Shown here: in pieces, positions 10,135 through 21,428 of the stretch
Position numbering within the stretch: position 1 is the stretch's first letter
How the letters are laid out: each line of letters starts with the position of its first letter
Source: Agrostemma githago
Lineage: Eukaryota; Streptophyta; Magnoliopsida; Caryophyllales; Caryophyllaceae
Assembly (NCBI GenBank): GCA_958450325.1
Contig: OY288254.1
Coordinates: forward strand, 37,649,077-37,713,076
Reading direction: 5' to 3'
DNA length: 64,000 nucleotides
Translations under genes and position numbers: made by a program
The notes under the pieces: model-generated
What the model was told of the DNA's origin: nothing
Databases searched by the model: none
What the model saw: the letters and a program-made list of their open reading frames with translations, nothing else

Positions 10135-11249
10135 TGTTATCCTAGTTTATTGCCCAAGTCACCTCTCCATTGTGCTAAGGAGGGAAGACATTACACCACT
10201 CCACCATCTCATTACACCATCCATTAGTAGTAGTTTAGTAGTTTTCTAGTAAAAATCCTCCAAAATTATATTAGTTTACATAGTAATTAATAGTAGATCT
10301 ACATAGTTTCCATCAACAATTATCTAGATTTCAAGTTTGTAAGAAGATTATTCAAGTTTTATTTGAAGATTTGTTGGGTTTATTGGAGGATTAGTGACAA
10401 GTTCTCCATTTTATTCATCAAAGCTTCAATCTTTATCTATGTTATTTTCTTATTTCTTGTAGATCTCCATAGTTGGTATAATTCTCTTCCACTCTCTAAT
10501 CTCTAGTTTAGTTTTTATGTTGTTTACTCATCATCATCTTGTCAAAATCATATTGGTGTTGTTAGTTTCATTAGATCTAATTAATATGCATGTTGTAGAG
10601 ATTTTCTCCTTAGTGGATATTTTGTTGTTTTCCATAATGATTTGTGAGTAGATTTCTTGTTGGAGAGTTTAGGGATGAGGGCTTGGATTATTTGAATATA
10701 GGGATGTTGGTGGGTTGCTTGCATGTTGGTTTATCTTATTTATGGTGTTATGTCATTGTTGTTTTAGTCCGGCCAACTAGACCGACCTTGACTAATTTCT
10801 ATCAATATTGGGAAACTCGGGGTAGAAATTACCATGACGAGGGACTTACCCTCATTCGCCGCGAAAGCGAAATTTTAGGTGAGTTTATCAATATTGCGAC
10901 AAAAACTCGATTCCGACCTTCTTAGACTTCAAGTACCGAATCCCGACTTCTCCCCAACACCTTTTCCCTAGATTGACCATCACTAGCATTTCCCCTAGTT
11001 GCTCCTCTAGATATTCCTTTAGTTTAGACTCGACCCTAGAAAACCCCCCTCTAGACATCGAACACGACACTTGAAACTCATCATCGCAACACTCCGTTCC
11101 CTGTGGACCGACCTTGACTTACCACGATTACTTGTTTGTTATTGTGTAATCTCGAGTCTTAAAAATATCGTTTGACCGCGTTGGATAGGCGACAATTCAA
11201 CGCGCATCAGCGTCTCGACCATTTCCCGAAGTTAAACACTACTAAAAAC

Positions 11250-11562
11250 AGAGGAAATTGTGGTGGACATATTGCGTCGGATTATTTTTTCGCTGCAAGT
11301 ATTTGGGTTGCATCGCATTGGGTCGGATAATCCGACGCTAGTAAATTGTGTCGGAGTAACCGACGCTAGTAAATTCATGCGCCAACAATTTCATGTTGGC
11401 GCTACTATGTGAACGAGTTGTAGTGGATTAGTCGACGCAAATCCGACCCAATACAAAGGTTTTGCGTCGGCTAATCCGACGCAATTTCGTGGAGTCAACG
11501 CACCATTTGACGCGGGCAGTCAACGAGTCAAAGCATATTGCGTCGGATTAGCCGACGCAAAA
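11250..11562 (+). repeat. Subterminal GCGTCGG / CCGACGC boxes
   Basis: At least nine boxes occur in direct and inverted orientation. Several form near-palindromes such as GCGTCGGATTAGCCGACGC. Dense subterminal boxes within 300 bp of a CACTA end are typical of En/Spm-like transposons. Confidence 0.65.
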
Positions 11563-12378
11563 ATGAAATCTGCGCAGCTAATCTGTCGCAACGTTTTCTA
11601 AATAAAAAAAAAGACGCGACATCTCATTTCAGACGCATACTCACCAACAACCCCAACGCTCCCCCTCCCCAGGCGATTTCGACGAGGCGACGACAATCTC
11701 ACAATCCAACCCCAAACACCGGCGACTGGCGTCATTACCGGCCAAAGATCGACCTCACCGGCGACCCTCACCCCGACGACTAAAAGGAAGCCCTGAAATC
11801 CGACGCCGAAACCCTAACCCAGCCCCAAATTCCCTCCGACTCTCTTTTCCGGCGACCCACCAACGTCTATCGGGTATGATTTTCGTCCTTCTTTTCGGTT
11901 TGTGTTCTTCCCTTCAGCCTAGCTTTGTGTTGTTGGTATGGATTGAGTTTTACTAGTTGTGTTAGATTTGAGGATAATTGTGTTGGATTTGAGTAAGAAT
12001 TGTTAGAATTAAGTTGTTAATTATGTTTGATTTTGTTTGGTTAATTATGTTGGATTATTAGAATTGTTAATTGTTAGTTAATTGTTGGCTAATTGTTCGA
12101 TTTTCTTGGTTAATTGTTAGAATTGTGTTGGATTGATGTTGTTAGAATTGTGTATTGTTGGTTAATTATGTTTAATTAAGTAGTAGTGGAGTATTAGTGG
12201 GAGTTTGGTTTATTAGTGGAGTATTTGGAGTAGTAGTGAATTATTTGGTGGAGTATTAATGGAGTATTAATGGATATTTGGAGTAGTAGTGGAGTATTAG
12301 GTGAAGTGTTTGGAGTATTAGTGGAGTAATGAGGATAATATTTGGAGTATTATAGTAGTTGATATTTGGTTTACTATA

Positions 12379-12780
12379 ATGGAGTATTAGTAGTAGTAGT
12401 AGTAGAAGTAGAAGATTAGTAGTAGAAGTATAAAATTAGTAGTAGTAGTAGTAGTAGATTAGTAGTATTAGTAAATTAGTAGTAGATTAGTAGTATTAGT
12501 AATAGATTACTAGTATTAGTATATTAGTAGTAGTAGTAGTAGTAGTGAAGTCTACTACTAATACTACTAATCTACTACTAATACTACGTACTACTAATCT
12601 ACTAATACTACTACTAATACTAATCTACTACTATTAATATACTACTACTACTACTAATTTTCTACTTCTACTACTGCTAATCTACTATTACTACTAATTT
12701 TCTACTTCTACTACTACTACTACTACTACTAATCTTCTACTACTACTACTATTACTACTACTAATCTACTACTACTATTA
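12379..12780 (+). repeat. AGT/ACT trinucleotide inverted array, copy 1
   Basis: An (AGT)n-rich half (about 12379-12548) is followed directly by an (ACT)n-rich half (about 12550-12780), so the strand can fold on itself. R1 copy 2 has an expanded version (50348-50943). Confidence 0.85.
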
Positions 12781-12910
12781 CACCGATGCGGATAATGATA
12801 GTGACGATAATTAGAGTGTCTATAGTTCTTTGTATTTTATTCAGTACAAGTTATAATTTATTTATTGTAATTTGAGACTATTTTGTTAATCAATGAAATT
12901 CCTAGATTAC

Positions 12911-13204
12911 CATAAACTAATTAACTCTATATTTTAACTTTGTGCAAACATGTTTCTCGTAGAATTGAATATGACAGGTAATAATGAAGTCATTCGGGTG
13001 ACGGGTAGTGGTAGCCATAGTAACGCCACCGCTATGGAGGAAGACGTGTCTGTCGTCCATGGTGTGGACGCTGTACAGGTGTGGCCAAACCCCCCAGCTG
13101 CCTTGGTAGTAGGAGCGCAGCAACTACTTTCAAGAAAAAAGTAAGTGCTTATAAGACAAGTAATCAATTTAATTATAGTTCAATATATTATTGGTAAATA
13201 AATG
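12911..13204 (+). other. Exon-like fragment of unknown identity next to R1 copy 1
   Basis: A possible acceptor TTTCTCGTAG (12951-12960) precedes an open stretch of about 60 codons. This ends in CAAGAAAAAAG followed by a good donor GTAAGTGC (13141). The peptide is hydrophilic (TGSGSHSNATAMEEDVSV) and I do not recognise it. It may be an internal exon of the CACTA transposon or a captured gene piece. Element C begins at 13205. Confidence 0.35.
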
Positions 13205-15480
13205 TGTGGACATGACGTAGGTCCACCCCGACGCAGCCACGCGCGGGTTTGGTTAGGCGAATGAATCTCGTGGTAAGATTGATCTCGGGTTTGAAATTTA
13301 AGTCAAAGTTGGAGTGGCCACCGAATTTATGGGAATTCGGACCCATTCGAGCCCACTCTATGTCCTCATGGACAGTACAAAAAGTATGGCCCATTTCGAT
13401 TTCAGAGTTTATGGGGCTCGTCCCTTTGCATTGCGATACCGATACCGTCTCTACCGGTTATCGTGTATAGAATGACTCTCGTGCGCCAACGGTTTCGGCT
13501 ATCCGGAAACCGAGGTTCTGAGTAAGGGGTGAGGGTACGTGTTGGGAAGCCCACTAAGGACATCCAACCCCGCCCGCACTTAGCGGCCTCTACTAAGACA
13601 TCGTTCGTGTTCGTGTACGCGCGCTAGTAAATTGTTGAAATGATATGCAAACAACGTTTTTGGCTAAGCATGCGAGTTATGTGAACTACGTCATTTTAAT
13701 GCATCTTGATTCACGTCAAAGTGATTTAGCATGTGATGTTCATTTAAATAAATAAATGGCAAACATCGAAAATAGAAAACTCGTAAATAAATTACAAATT
13801 ACACGGGCGGAATACAACCCGGAATTCACAACACAACGAGTGATAAAATAATAATCGGAATTAAAAGCGGCAAATACTAACTAGAAACGGACCCGTATAT
13901 AATAAATATAAACTAGACCGCTAGTTAAGTAAATGGACGAACTTCGATTAAATACACATTATATTGTGTATTAAACGGAGGACGGAGATATGGGACCTAG
14001 GCGTGGTGCTAGCCCGATCCCAAATCTCCATGCCTTGTCCCGACTTATCACATCGAAAAATTGGCGTCTAAATTAGTCATGTGTCGGATACGACTAAAGA
14101 GTCGTCGACACAATACTAATAGCGAAAGACATCGATCAAAGTCGTTTAAGTGAAATGAAATGCATGAGTTTTTGAAAAAGAAGATCACGTGATTGACTTT
14201 GCACGCGACGACTAAGTCGTAAAAAAAAGACGAGGCTCGGATGATGCTCAAAGCGCTCGGTTTTCTAGGGCTAAAGGACCCAGTCGATCGAGTCATGGCC
14301 CAGACTTGATCGAGTGTGCCTTCGAGGTAGCTACTGCCCGGGTTTTGGGGTGCTACTCGATCAAGTGGCCCATGGCACTCGGTCGAGTGCCCCCTGTACG
14401 AGTCGTAGCTCGTTTCGGAAAAGGTGGTTATTCCGTTTTTTATTTATTTTAAAATCAATGGTTGGCCGAGTTAAATAGAAATATTGCATTATTTAGACTC
14501 AACGGCTTTCGGTGCCGTAATCGTGTACTATACGATTATGAGACCGTCATCAGGATTTTATGAAAAAAATGTTATTATTGGATTTAAATATTTGATTACT
14601 GACGAAAGTGTCTCCCTCCCCGTCACGACATCGGTACTAATCCTTACGGATTATGTGATGTCGATTTTCGCGTCAATGGGTTTCGTACTAACCTCCGAAA
14701 TGGCAACGGACGCGTTTAACTACAAACGACCACGATCACGTTACTTCCTTTAATTCTTGGGGCGGCGCTCCTCGAAAGGGCGCCACCTCCGTCGTGACTC
14801 GTAAAGGGATTAAACGGACTTGGAGCGGTGTTCATAGTCAAACGTGTCCGATCCGAAGTTTTATTATTATATAAATATATACATACATGGTATTAAAATG
14901 TTAAATGTTAGTATGCGAAAGAATAAAAAGTTAGTAACAAAGAAAATAAAATGTTAGTAAACGATAAAATTAAATGTTAGTGTTAGAGATTAATAATAAT
15001 AGTAATAGTACATAATATATATAATTGAAAAAGAGAAAAGAGAAATCGATTAGAGAAGAAGAAATGGGGTTGATGACACCCTCAACCTACATGCTTAAAT
15101 GGCCTCGGAAACGGACTCGTAATAGCGACGGGAGCGTGGGAGTGTCGAGATATGTAGGGTGAGTTATGGTGCGTGTCTTCGACGAGTTTTGATCTCGGGT
15201 CTTTGACGAGTTTTGATCTCGGATGTGAATGTATGTGTATGTGTATGAGTACCTAGAACTTAAGGGTGATGAAGGTTTGAAGGTTGAAGATGTGTAGGAT
15301 GATGAATGTTGTGTGAAGTGTAGGGTTGAATGTGTGAAAAAGATGTAGGGTTTAATGCTTAAAGTTGTGAAATGGCTTAGGGTGATGGGGTATTTATAGA
15401 AGAAATACCCCGGTTTAGGGCCACTCGATCGAGTGGGGCGGGTGCACTTGATCGAGTGCCCGGTTCAAGGATGATTTGAT
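13205..15480 (-). repeat. 3' LTR of element C
   Basis: The low boundary is fixed by similarity to the LTR ends of E and F (TGTCCACA in LTR orientation). The high boundary is approximate: similarity to the E LTR fades near 15480 and the TGTAGACACC start is not found, so the first part of U3 may be deleted. A TATA box (TATAAATA on the minus strand, 15391-15398) lies within an inverted repeat, and ACTCGATCGAGT palindromes occur at 15422-15460 and 14281-14395. Confidence 0.65.
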
Positions 15481-17879
15481 AGGTTCATAGGTTATAGTCC
15501 ATTAGACTTGCGTGAAGGGCTCGCCAGCCATAAGAAAAGGGTCATAGATGTCCTGATGATGATAGCTCCGTGGGGAGTCGAACTTTGTCTTTGAAGTCCT
15601 AGGTGTACCCGTATTTGCACATAATATTTAGTTGAAACACCGACTCACGCTGGGGAGTAAAGTAGTTGCGCGGGGACTTGCTTCTGAAGTCTTGGGTGTA
15701 CCCGTATGCCGACACATCACATTATGGATGTAGCATTCCAGGAGAAACGCCGCTTTTGATGTTGCGTTGGGAAGCACTAGCTGGCATCTAAAATGTTAGA
15801 TACATAGGCAGAATAGCAGGCATAGTAGATAGCAAGATAGCATACAGGAAATGCAGTTACCATCTATAAACTAGCTTGTGCTGGGGAAAATGACTTTTGC
15901 TTCATTTTGAAATCGAAGTCCTGAAAGCAACTCACGTGCTAGGAGATAGGTTTTCAAAATTGAAAGGAGTAGAAAAGAAATTTGCAGTTTAAATAGACCG
16001 GAATTTGACCTTGTCGAAAAGGATTTTCTCAAATGACTATGTTTCACGAATTTCAAAGCAACGATTTGAAGAGAGAGGTATACCGACAGACTCGACTCTG
16101 GACGTGACAAGATGAGTTGACAGACACGAACCGGACTCTGGAGGGGTTGGACCGTGACTCGGCAGGGGGTGGGCCACCTAAGACGACAAGACTCTTAAGT
16201 TGCGCTATTCCATAGCCTAGGCGAGTGGAAACATGGACGAACATCGAAATGGAAAAGATATGTAGTAGTCTGTAATGAGACTGTTTCTGCAGGAATTAGC
16301 AGTAGCATTGTTGTAGACTAGTGCTCTTTTGAATTTTGGTTTTGGGGTACATCCCCAAAGTGGGTGTTGCTTCGTGTCCCTGACGGATTCTAGTCTTCGA
16401 CTGAGCCAAGTACTAGGACACATTATAGAAAAAAGGCTATTTTTGAAAAATTTTGGATTTTGTGAGTGGATGGAGGTCTTCTGCCTAAGAGAAGCCCCCA
16501 GGATGACAAAGCTAACTGTTGAGAACATAACAGTGTCGTGATCAGAATGATGGTGCTTTTTGAATTTGTGTCAATGTGGGTGGTTGTGCCCTTGTTGAAA
16601 GGCTGCCTACGTATTCACGTATAGTGAAATCAAACCAAGCCGTAGTTCAGTGGATTGGAAGATATGTTATTGTGCCTAGTTTATTAGGGCTTTGTGTGTA
16701 ACTAGCCATAGCGATGGTGTAGGCTAGGTGCATTCCCAATGATGTCTTGATAAAGGGGCTAGAACAGTTAGGATGTTGATTGATCCTGTGACTGTGAGCG
16801 TTCTCCGGGGTAGCCCCCAGAGGTGGTGTGAACTATTTGGGCATGTTCTATGCCAACCGCAGGTTGAGTTCCCGTGTTTGGGGCTAGTAACTGGTTTGAA
16901 TGTTTTTGGAAATGTGGTGCCAGGTCGTAAGTGGCTTTGATGCTTCGAAATCTAGAGCTTGATTTTGTGGAGCTAAGGCTTCGAGGGTAAGGTATTGCAA
17001 TGTGGTAGGAAAGGGGGAAGTCGATTAAAAATGACTCGAACTTCGATTGGGGTATGTTGGATAATGCGGGATCTAGTTTCCATGTCTGACCCTAATGATT
17101 AGGGTGTATCCTATGGAGCTTGAATTCTCAAAATTTCGGGTTGTCTCTTAGCCTAGGTCTCGGGAAGGTCTTGAGGGTTGTAATGTGGGAAGGCTAGATG
17201 TGGTGTTAGCTGACCAATCTTGATTGTCTCTTCCCTATTTGATGGTATGGGCATTGATAATTTTTGAATTGACCGTACCCCGGTCAAGGGAATTTCACTT
17301 GAGTTGACCGTTGACCACAGTGATGGGTATTTGAATTTTTTTTGTTTGGGTGACCTCTTAGCCCTGGTCGTGGGATTCTTCGTTTGAGTTGACCATGCCC
17401 CGGTCAAGGGATTGATCGTATCTAGTCGAGGGACGTTGATCATGGCCAACTCTTTTGTTTTGGCCTTTTGCTTTTTTCCTTGGATTTCTGATTTTTTTGT
17501 CCAGCTTTTTTCTCTTTTTTTTTTGTGGTCAGACTAACAACTAAGGTAGGGATCGGTCAGTCTTATTTGAGGGGTGTTTATTGTGGGAAATGGGCTTGCC
17601 TCCCGTCTTGAACCCAAACTGGGAGATTACCTAAATTTGTCATAGGATCTGATACTGCTCCTACTAGGGGTAGTTATGTGGCTTTCTATACCAAACATGG
17701 AAAAGGTAAAGGAAAATACGGGCCTCAGTTCCTGCAGTCATTATAGATGTGCCTATAATAGTCACGTGCATGTGCTCACAGTGTATGATGGTGTTCATCA
17801 TGTTCTCGGAACCACATAAGGGAAGCATATATGAAAAATTGAAAAAGCTGATTTTATTGGATTGAAAAAAAGAGGACAG
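15481..17879 (-). other. Element C non-coding 3' region
   Basis: There is no gene I can support. GGTGTACCCGTAT recurs at about 15602 and 15695 (93-base period), with the same kind of unit seen at the end of E. A conserved post-pol motif lies at 16582-16650. From 17150 to 17450, GTTGACC-containing segments repeat (TTGACCGTACCCCGGTCAAGG and similar). The antisense gene found in E has no counterpart here. Confidence 0.5.
16582..16650 (-). other. Conserved post-pol motif of Tat elements, copy in C
   Basis: On the minus strand this reads CTGAACTACG, then GGTTTGATT, GATACGTAGGCA and GGGCACAACC. The same order occurs 145 bases after the pol stop in E (61359-61425). Conservation in two diverged elements outside coding sequence suggests a functional RNA or DNA signal. 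Confidence 0.6.
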
Positions 17880-18000
17880 AATACAGTTGACTCTGACTCT
17901 GACTTTGAAATTGAATAGAACATCCTAGACTCGGACTCAGACTCGGACTCAAATCTGGACTCTTGGATGTGGTTGTTAGTATTCTGCGGCTTCTAAGGAC
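17880..18000 (-). pseudogene. Ser-Glu repeat remnant of the Gag-Pol linker in C
   Basis: TCNGA(G/A) codon pairs encoding alternating Ser and Glu appear on the minus strand at about 17938-17962 and 17884-17910. E has the same acidic run at residues ~924-945 between protease and RT. In C it follows the gag remnant by about 60 bases, so most of gag and protease is deleted between them. Confidence 0.5.
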
Positions 18001-18056
18001 CCAAGTGGATGTCCAGTATAGCCTTCGGTAGAAGCTTCACCCAGATCTTCGTTATG

Positions 18057-18857
18057 TCAAAGATCGTCTTCAATCCTAGTGCCCATTTCGGTAAGCACGG
18101 CAAAGTTTGAAATGTCGGCATACCTTAGATGGACGCGGTAGAAGGGTAGGAGGTTATGGATGAACGCCTCCACTAGTGTCTTCTCACTGAGCTTGTCTAC
18201 CAGCTTAACACTCTCAGCCCGCCAACATTGAAGGTATTTGGTGAAACCCTCTGTTGGATCTTGGGCCATGACGTCTAAAGTCCGCATGGTAGTCTGAAGT
18301 TCAGTATTATCAGAACAGTTTTGAGCGAACTTGGTAGCCACATCTTCCCAAGTGGGGAATCTTTTTGTGTCTAGCCTATAGAACTAGGCTTTTGGATATT
18401 TCCCGAGGGATGCGCCGAACAAATTGATGAACATGTCGGCTTTGACCCCCTTGATTGCCATAAATGCCTTGAAGGCTCGGAGATGTAGTGATGGATCCTC
18501 CGTCCTTTCGAATATGGGTAACCCCTCTAAGTTGAGATCCTTTGGTAGTTTCTCACTAATGGGTGTATAGTCTAGGGAGTTTTCAATACGAATGTTATTC
18601 CCTTGAAGGGCGTGGAACTGTTGTTCGAGCTCACCCACCCTGCTGATCAGTTTGGCAAATGGCCCAGTATTCACCGGCCCAGAATTGAGGTCTTGCCGTT
18701 CAGTGACAGTTAAACGAGCATTCGTGGCCTCTAGGTCGGCTCTTATGAACATTAGTTGGGTTTCAAACATGGCCTGCTTACTAACCATTGTCTCCAGCAA
18801 AGCCTTCATTTCATTGATGGTGTTTTCCATGTCCCTATTCCCGGTTGGGGGTGCCAT
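18057..18857 (-). pseudogene. Element C gag, N-terminal part
   Basis: The start ATG at 18857 is in frame; an alternative at 18830 aligns with the E gag start. A coiled-coil-like N terminus leads into the retrotransposon Gag core (FKAFMAIKGVKADMF; later EGFTKYLQCWRAESVKLVDK), which is clearly homologous to E residues ~100-260. An in-frame TAG at 18384-18386 stands where a conserved Trp of the core is expected. Homology ends at RIEDDL, followed by a stop, so the zinc knuckle and everything after are missing. Gag would form the particle core. Confidence 0.75.
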
Positions 18858-18986
18858 ACTCGGCAAGGACACCCACGTAATCAGAAATGTTGCTTCGGAA
18901 CCCAAACACACCACTGAGACAAGAGAACAGACGACTGACAACCGACAACTAACAACCGCACACTAACACTAACGACACTCGACCAA

Positions 18987-19951
18987 TCACATAGGACCTG
19001 GGGGACGAGGTGGTGGGTAGTAAGACCCTGGCAGAGGCATACCGAAAAATCTATCAAAATAGTGTTGTTCCTGTTGCAACATCCTTTGGTTCTCCTCTGC
19101 CGCCAACCTCGCTGCTTGGGCATCCCTAGCAGCCTCCCTAGCCATCTCAAAACTGGTCCGGGAGTACTCAAAACCCTCCCTAGAGTACGAGTACAAATTA
19201 TGCGTAGTATCGCGCGCATCCCGGGCCACATTGTAGGCATCCTGGGACAGGTTTAGTGAGGTTGTCGAGTTCTCCCAAGTCTAACGTGTTCGAGCATAGA
19301 CCCCCCCCCCCATTGGTTATAAAAGTCCTCTGATCCAAAGAACGAGGAGTGTCGTGGAGGACTCATGTTGACGTCCTCCTGAAAACCAGGGGTAGACTGG
19401 GTGAACGTGGAATGTCTGTGTGGTGTGAAGACTGAAAAGTCAGGGGTGAAAAATTGCAAAGTCTGGGGTTCGGGTCGGTGGGAGGAAGAGGGTCCGTGTG
19501 ATGTTGACGGTAAAGTTCTACGACCCTCGTCCCGGGAGGTTCCAACCTCCCGCTCCTCTTCCGACACGTCTACGACCTCTACGTCATCGTCGCCAAAATC
19601 TAAAGGTCCTTCGGGGTATTGAACTATACGAAACTTACCTCGGGTGTTATCCCGAATGTATTCCCCAGACCTCTTCGGCATGCCGAAGTTCTCTTCAATA
19701 TCTAGCCTAACCCAATTGGGGCTAGGCATGGCAATGGCTCGCAACTCAGTAATCTTATACAAAAATAAACTATCATAATCCCCTTTCTGGGGCCACACAA
19801 GGAAAGGACGATAAACTTCATCAATGTAAATTCCCACTCCATCAACTGGTGCCAAATCGCTAAAATCGATTTCCAAGGCTCTAGCTAGCATCGTTACAAC
19901 ACCGCCACAAGTCGGATTTCCGTCAAATTCCAAGTCGCAAAATATTTTTAC
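18987..19951 (-). pseudogene. Element B late ORF, C-terminal part
   Basis: The fragment begins where the array ends and contains CGGVVTMLARALEIDFSDL, then YIDEVYRPFLVW and an acidic stretch (DDDVEVVDVSEEE). After a frameshift near 19250 it has a helical Ala/Arg/Glu-rich end with a Pro-rich tail (PPPRPPGPM). It is homologous to the late ORFs of A and D. About 200 residues of N-terminal region are missing compared with A. A nine-base C run at 19301-19309 lies in the frame. Confidence 0.65.
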
Positions 19952-20066
19952 CGCAGGGCGAAATTTCGCCCGGTGATATTCCACCGGGTGAAATTTTGCC
20001 CGACGGATTTTCGTCAATTCCTTAAGTTCGAGCAAAGTCGCCACCGGGTGAAATTTCACCCGGTAA
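19952..20066 (-). repeat. Palindromic array beside the late ORF of B
   Basis: Three copies of GGGCGAAATTTCGCCC-type units lie at about 19954-19972, 19985-20002 and 20045-20062. They sit in an open frame continuous with the late ORF, so they could be translated as recurring AKFHPV or AKFRPAV peptides. The array directly adjoins ORF sequence that in A lies about 1.1 kb downstream of the array. Confidence 0.8.
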
Positions 20067-20369
20067 AATAATTCACTTCAAAACGGGACCTTGCTACGAA
20101 AATTTTCTTTGACTTGGCCTAAAACTTTCCTTAACTTCTTCAAATAAACCAATCTTCTCAATCTGAATCGTTTCATAGTCGTTGATAGCGCAACCCCAAA
20201 AATTCCGAAAGAAGTCTTCGCGATCCCTGCAGGTACCAAAACAAGCAAGCTCCAAAGAGAAAAATATCCAAAAGCTATTGTTCGAAGAAAATAAAAAGAG
20301 ACGAGAATATACAAATATTTACAAAGGTGGTTATTATGGACACCACCAAACCGAATTAAATGTTTGAGA

Positions 20370-21386
20370 TTAGTTGGGGTTGCTTAAAAAGCAACTCGGA
20401 GGGTCTTGATCATTAGCTTCAATTTCCACATTACCGATCTTGAGTTTTTCTCTAAACTCCGGCATATTCATAAGTTGTGCTACCTCGGGAAGCATTGCAA
20501 ATTCTTCGGGAATATCTTCGTCGGAGGTAGAACCAAGTATGAATAGGGCACCGTCGTCTTCTTCATCATCGTAGTCAAGATCTTCGGTAGAAGGCTCTTC
20601 ATTTGATGGCAACTCCACCATTTGGTTCCAAAACTCCAAATTAGGAGGATCTGCGGGAAGGAACGCGGGAAGCACAAATTGAACCGTTTCGTTAGCAACA
20701 TTGAAGGATAAATGTCCTCGCTTCACATCGATAATCACCCCACCGGTAGCTAGGAAAGGACGTCCCAAGAGGATAGGATTCTGTTCCTTGATTGGCATAT
20801 CCAAAACGACGAAGTCGGTGAGGATATACAAATTCCTCACATTAACCATGAGGTTACGGGCTAATCCATAGGGCTCCTTAGTGGTTCCATCGGCCATTTG
20901 CACATTCGCGGGGAAGTACTCCAAATCTTTAATATAGATAGTACGAGCGATGTCCAAGGGCATCAAGCTAATGTCGGCACCAAGGTCACATAGAGCTCGA
21001 TCTATCAAGACATGGTCGATGGAGCATGGAATGGCAAAACTACCCGGATCTCATAGTTTGATAGGAATTGTGACTCTAGGGTTGGTCCTCGGAAAAACGG
21101 GAGCTTTTTCCTTCTCGGCGGGTTTGAAAATGATGTCTCGGATGTAATCGGATGGGGTAGGCATAGATGTGCTTGTGACAATGTCCTCAATAAGGTCGGT
21201 GAAGGTTATCATTCCCAAAGCTTGATCATTGAATAGGTTTGGTGGCTTGTCATTCAAAGGAGGCACTTCGATCCTAGAGACTAGATTTGTATCCTCTATT
21301 GGAATTTGTTCAATAACAAACGCAAGGTCTCCTACAAGATACTTTGATGGATCTCTTCTTGGTTTTTCAGTTACATCCTTGACCAC
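20370..21386 (-). pseudogene. Element B protease region with one nonsense codon
   Basis: An N-terminal linker (21386-21051) ends in TGA at 21051-21053, and the same frame continues into retropepsin. The active site is intact (LCDLGADISLMP), followed by VVLDMP and ILLGRPFLATGG. The domain is followed by an acidic tail (DYDDEEDDGA) and a normal-looking stop at 20370. In A the polyprotein would run on into RT; here the sequence passes directly into post-integrase spacer. TGA in place of CGA would be a C-to-T change. Confidence 0.75.
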
Positions 21387-21428
21387 TTTCTTATCAAATT
21401 CATTGATTGAGGGATGAGATGTAAGAGT

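Larger units (their letters stand above)
1..11209 (+). mobile_element. Element A: Athila-type Ty3/gypsy LTR retrotransposon, 5' part outside the window
   Basis: The order on the plus strand is gag, protease, RT, RNase H, integrase, spacer with palindrome array, late ORF, long 3' UTR, polypurine tract and 3' LTR. Integrase lies after RNase H, which is the gypsy order, and an extra ORF after integrase is characteristic of the Athila lineage. The RT active site reads FMDD. The 5' LTR, primer site and first half of gag lie before base 1. The coding region carries one gag/protease frameshift, a second between protease and RT, and two nonsense codons in pol, so the copy is inactive. Confidence 0.9.
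9395..11209 (+). repeat. 3' LTR of element A
   Basis: The LTR is 1815 bp, from TGTTGTGTGC to CGCGCATCA. Both ends match the LTR of B (TGTTGTGTGCC to CGCACATCA), which is flanked by a tRNA primer site and so fixes the boundary. It contains the GGGCGAAATTTCGCCC array (9703-9955). A 99-bp Stowaway-like MITE sits where B has its TATA box. It ends directly against R1 copy 1. Confidence 0.85.
11210..12910 (+). mobile_element. R1 copy 1: CACTA (En/Spm)-like terminal segment
   Basis: This segment is shared with 49162-51076. CACTACTAAAAAC at 11237 fits a CACTA terminal repeat. It is followed by subterminal GCGTCGG/CCGACGC boxes in both orientations (about 11263-11562), the type of array bound by CACTA transposase accessory protein. 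GC-rich exon-like DNA (11640-11875) then runs into a possible GTATGATTTTCG splice donor, an AT-rich intron-like stretch, and a large AGT/ACT inverted array. At 12780-12814 a short acidic frame ends in TAG, followed by an AATGAAAT poly(A)-like signal. No opposite TIR is visible. Twenty-seven bases left of CACTA are also shared by both copies, so the true boundary may lie further out. Confidence 0.5.
13205..18975 (-). mobile_element. Element C: Tat-type retrotransposon derivative, gag only
   Basis: Read on the minus strand, the order is gag (18857 to 18057), Ser-Glu linker remnant, non-coding 3' region with the conserved post-pol motif and tandem repeats, then the 3' LTR. RT, RNase H and integrase are absent. 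Gag is homologous to that of E and F. The LTR end, TGTGGACATGACGTAGG on the plus strand, matches E more closely than F. The 5' end is missing; Athila B sequence abuts it near 18975. The low end is flanked by AAATG (13200-13204), a candidate target duplication with no partner. Confidence 0.75.

Noticed and set aside
11538..11783. Basic 81-codon ORF in R1, with a near copy at 49498
   Set aside because: It starts at a non-ATG codon within subterminal repeats, and its conservation between copies is explained by the DNA duplication. It may be 5' UTR.
16582..16650. Possible tRNA-derived sequence
   Set aside because: It does not fold into a cloverleaf that I can see, and lacks clear A and B boxes at tRNA spacing.
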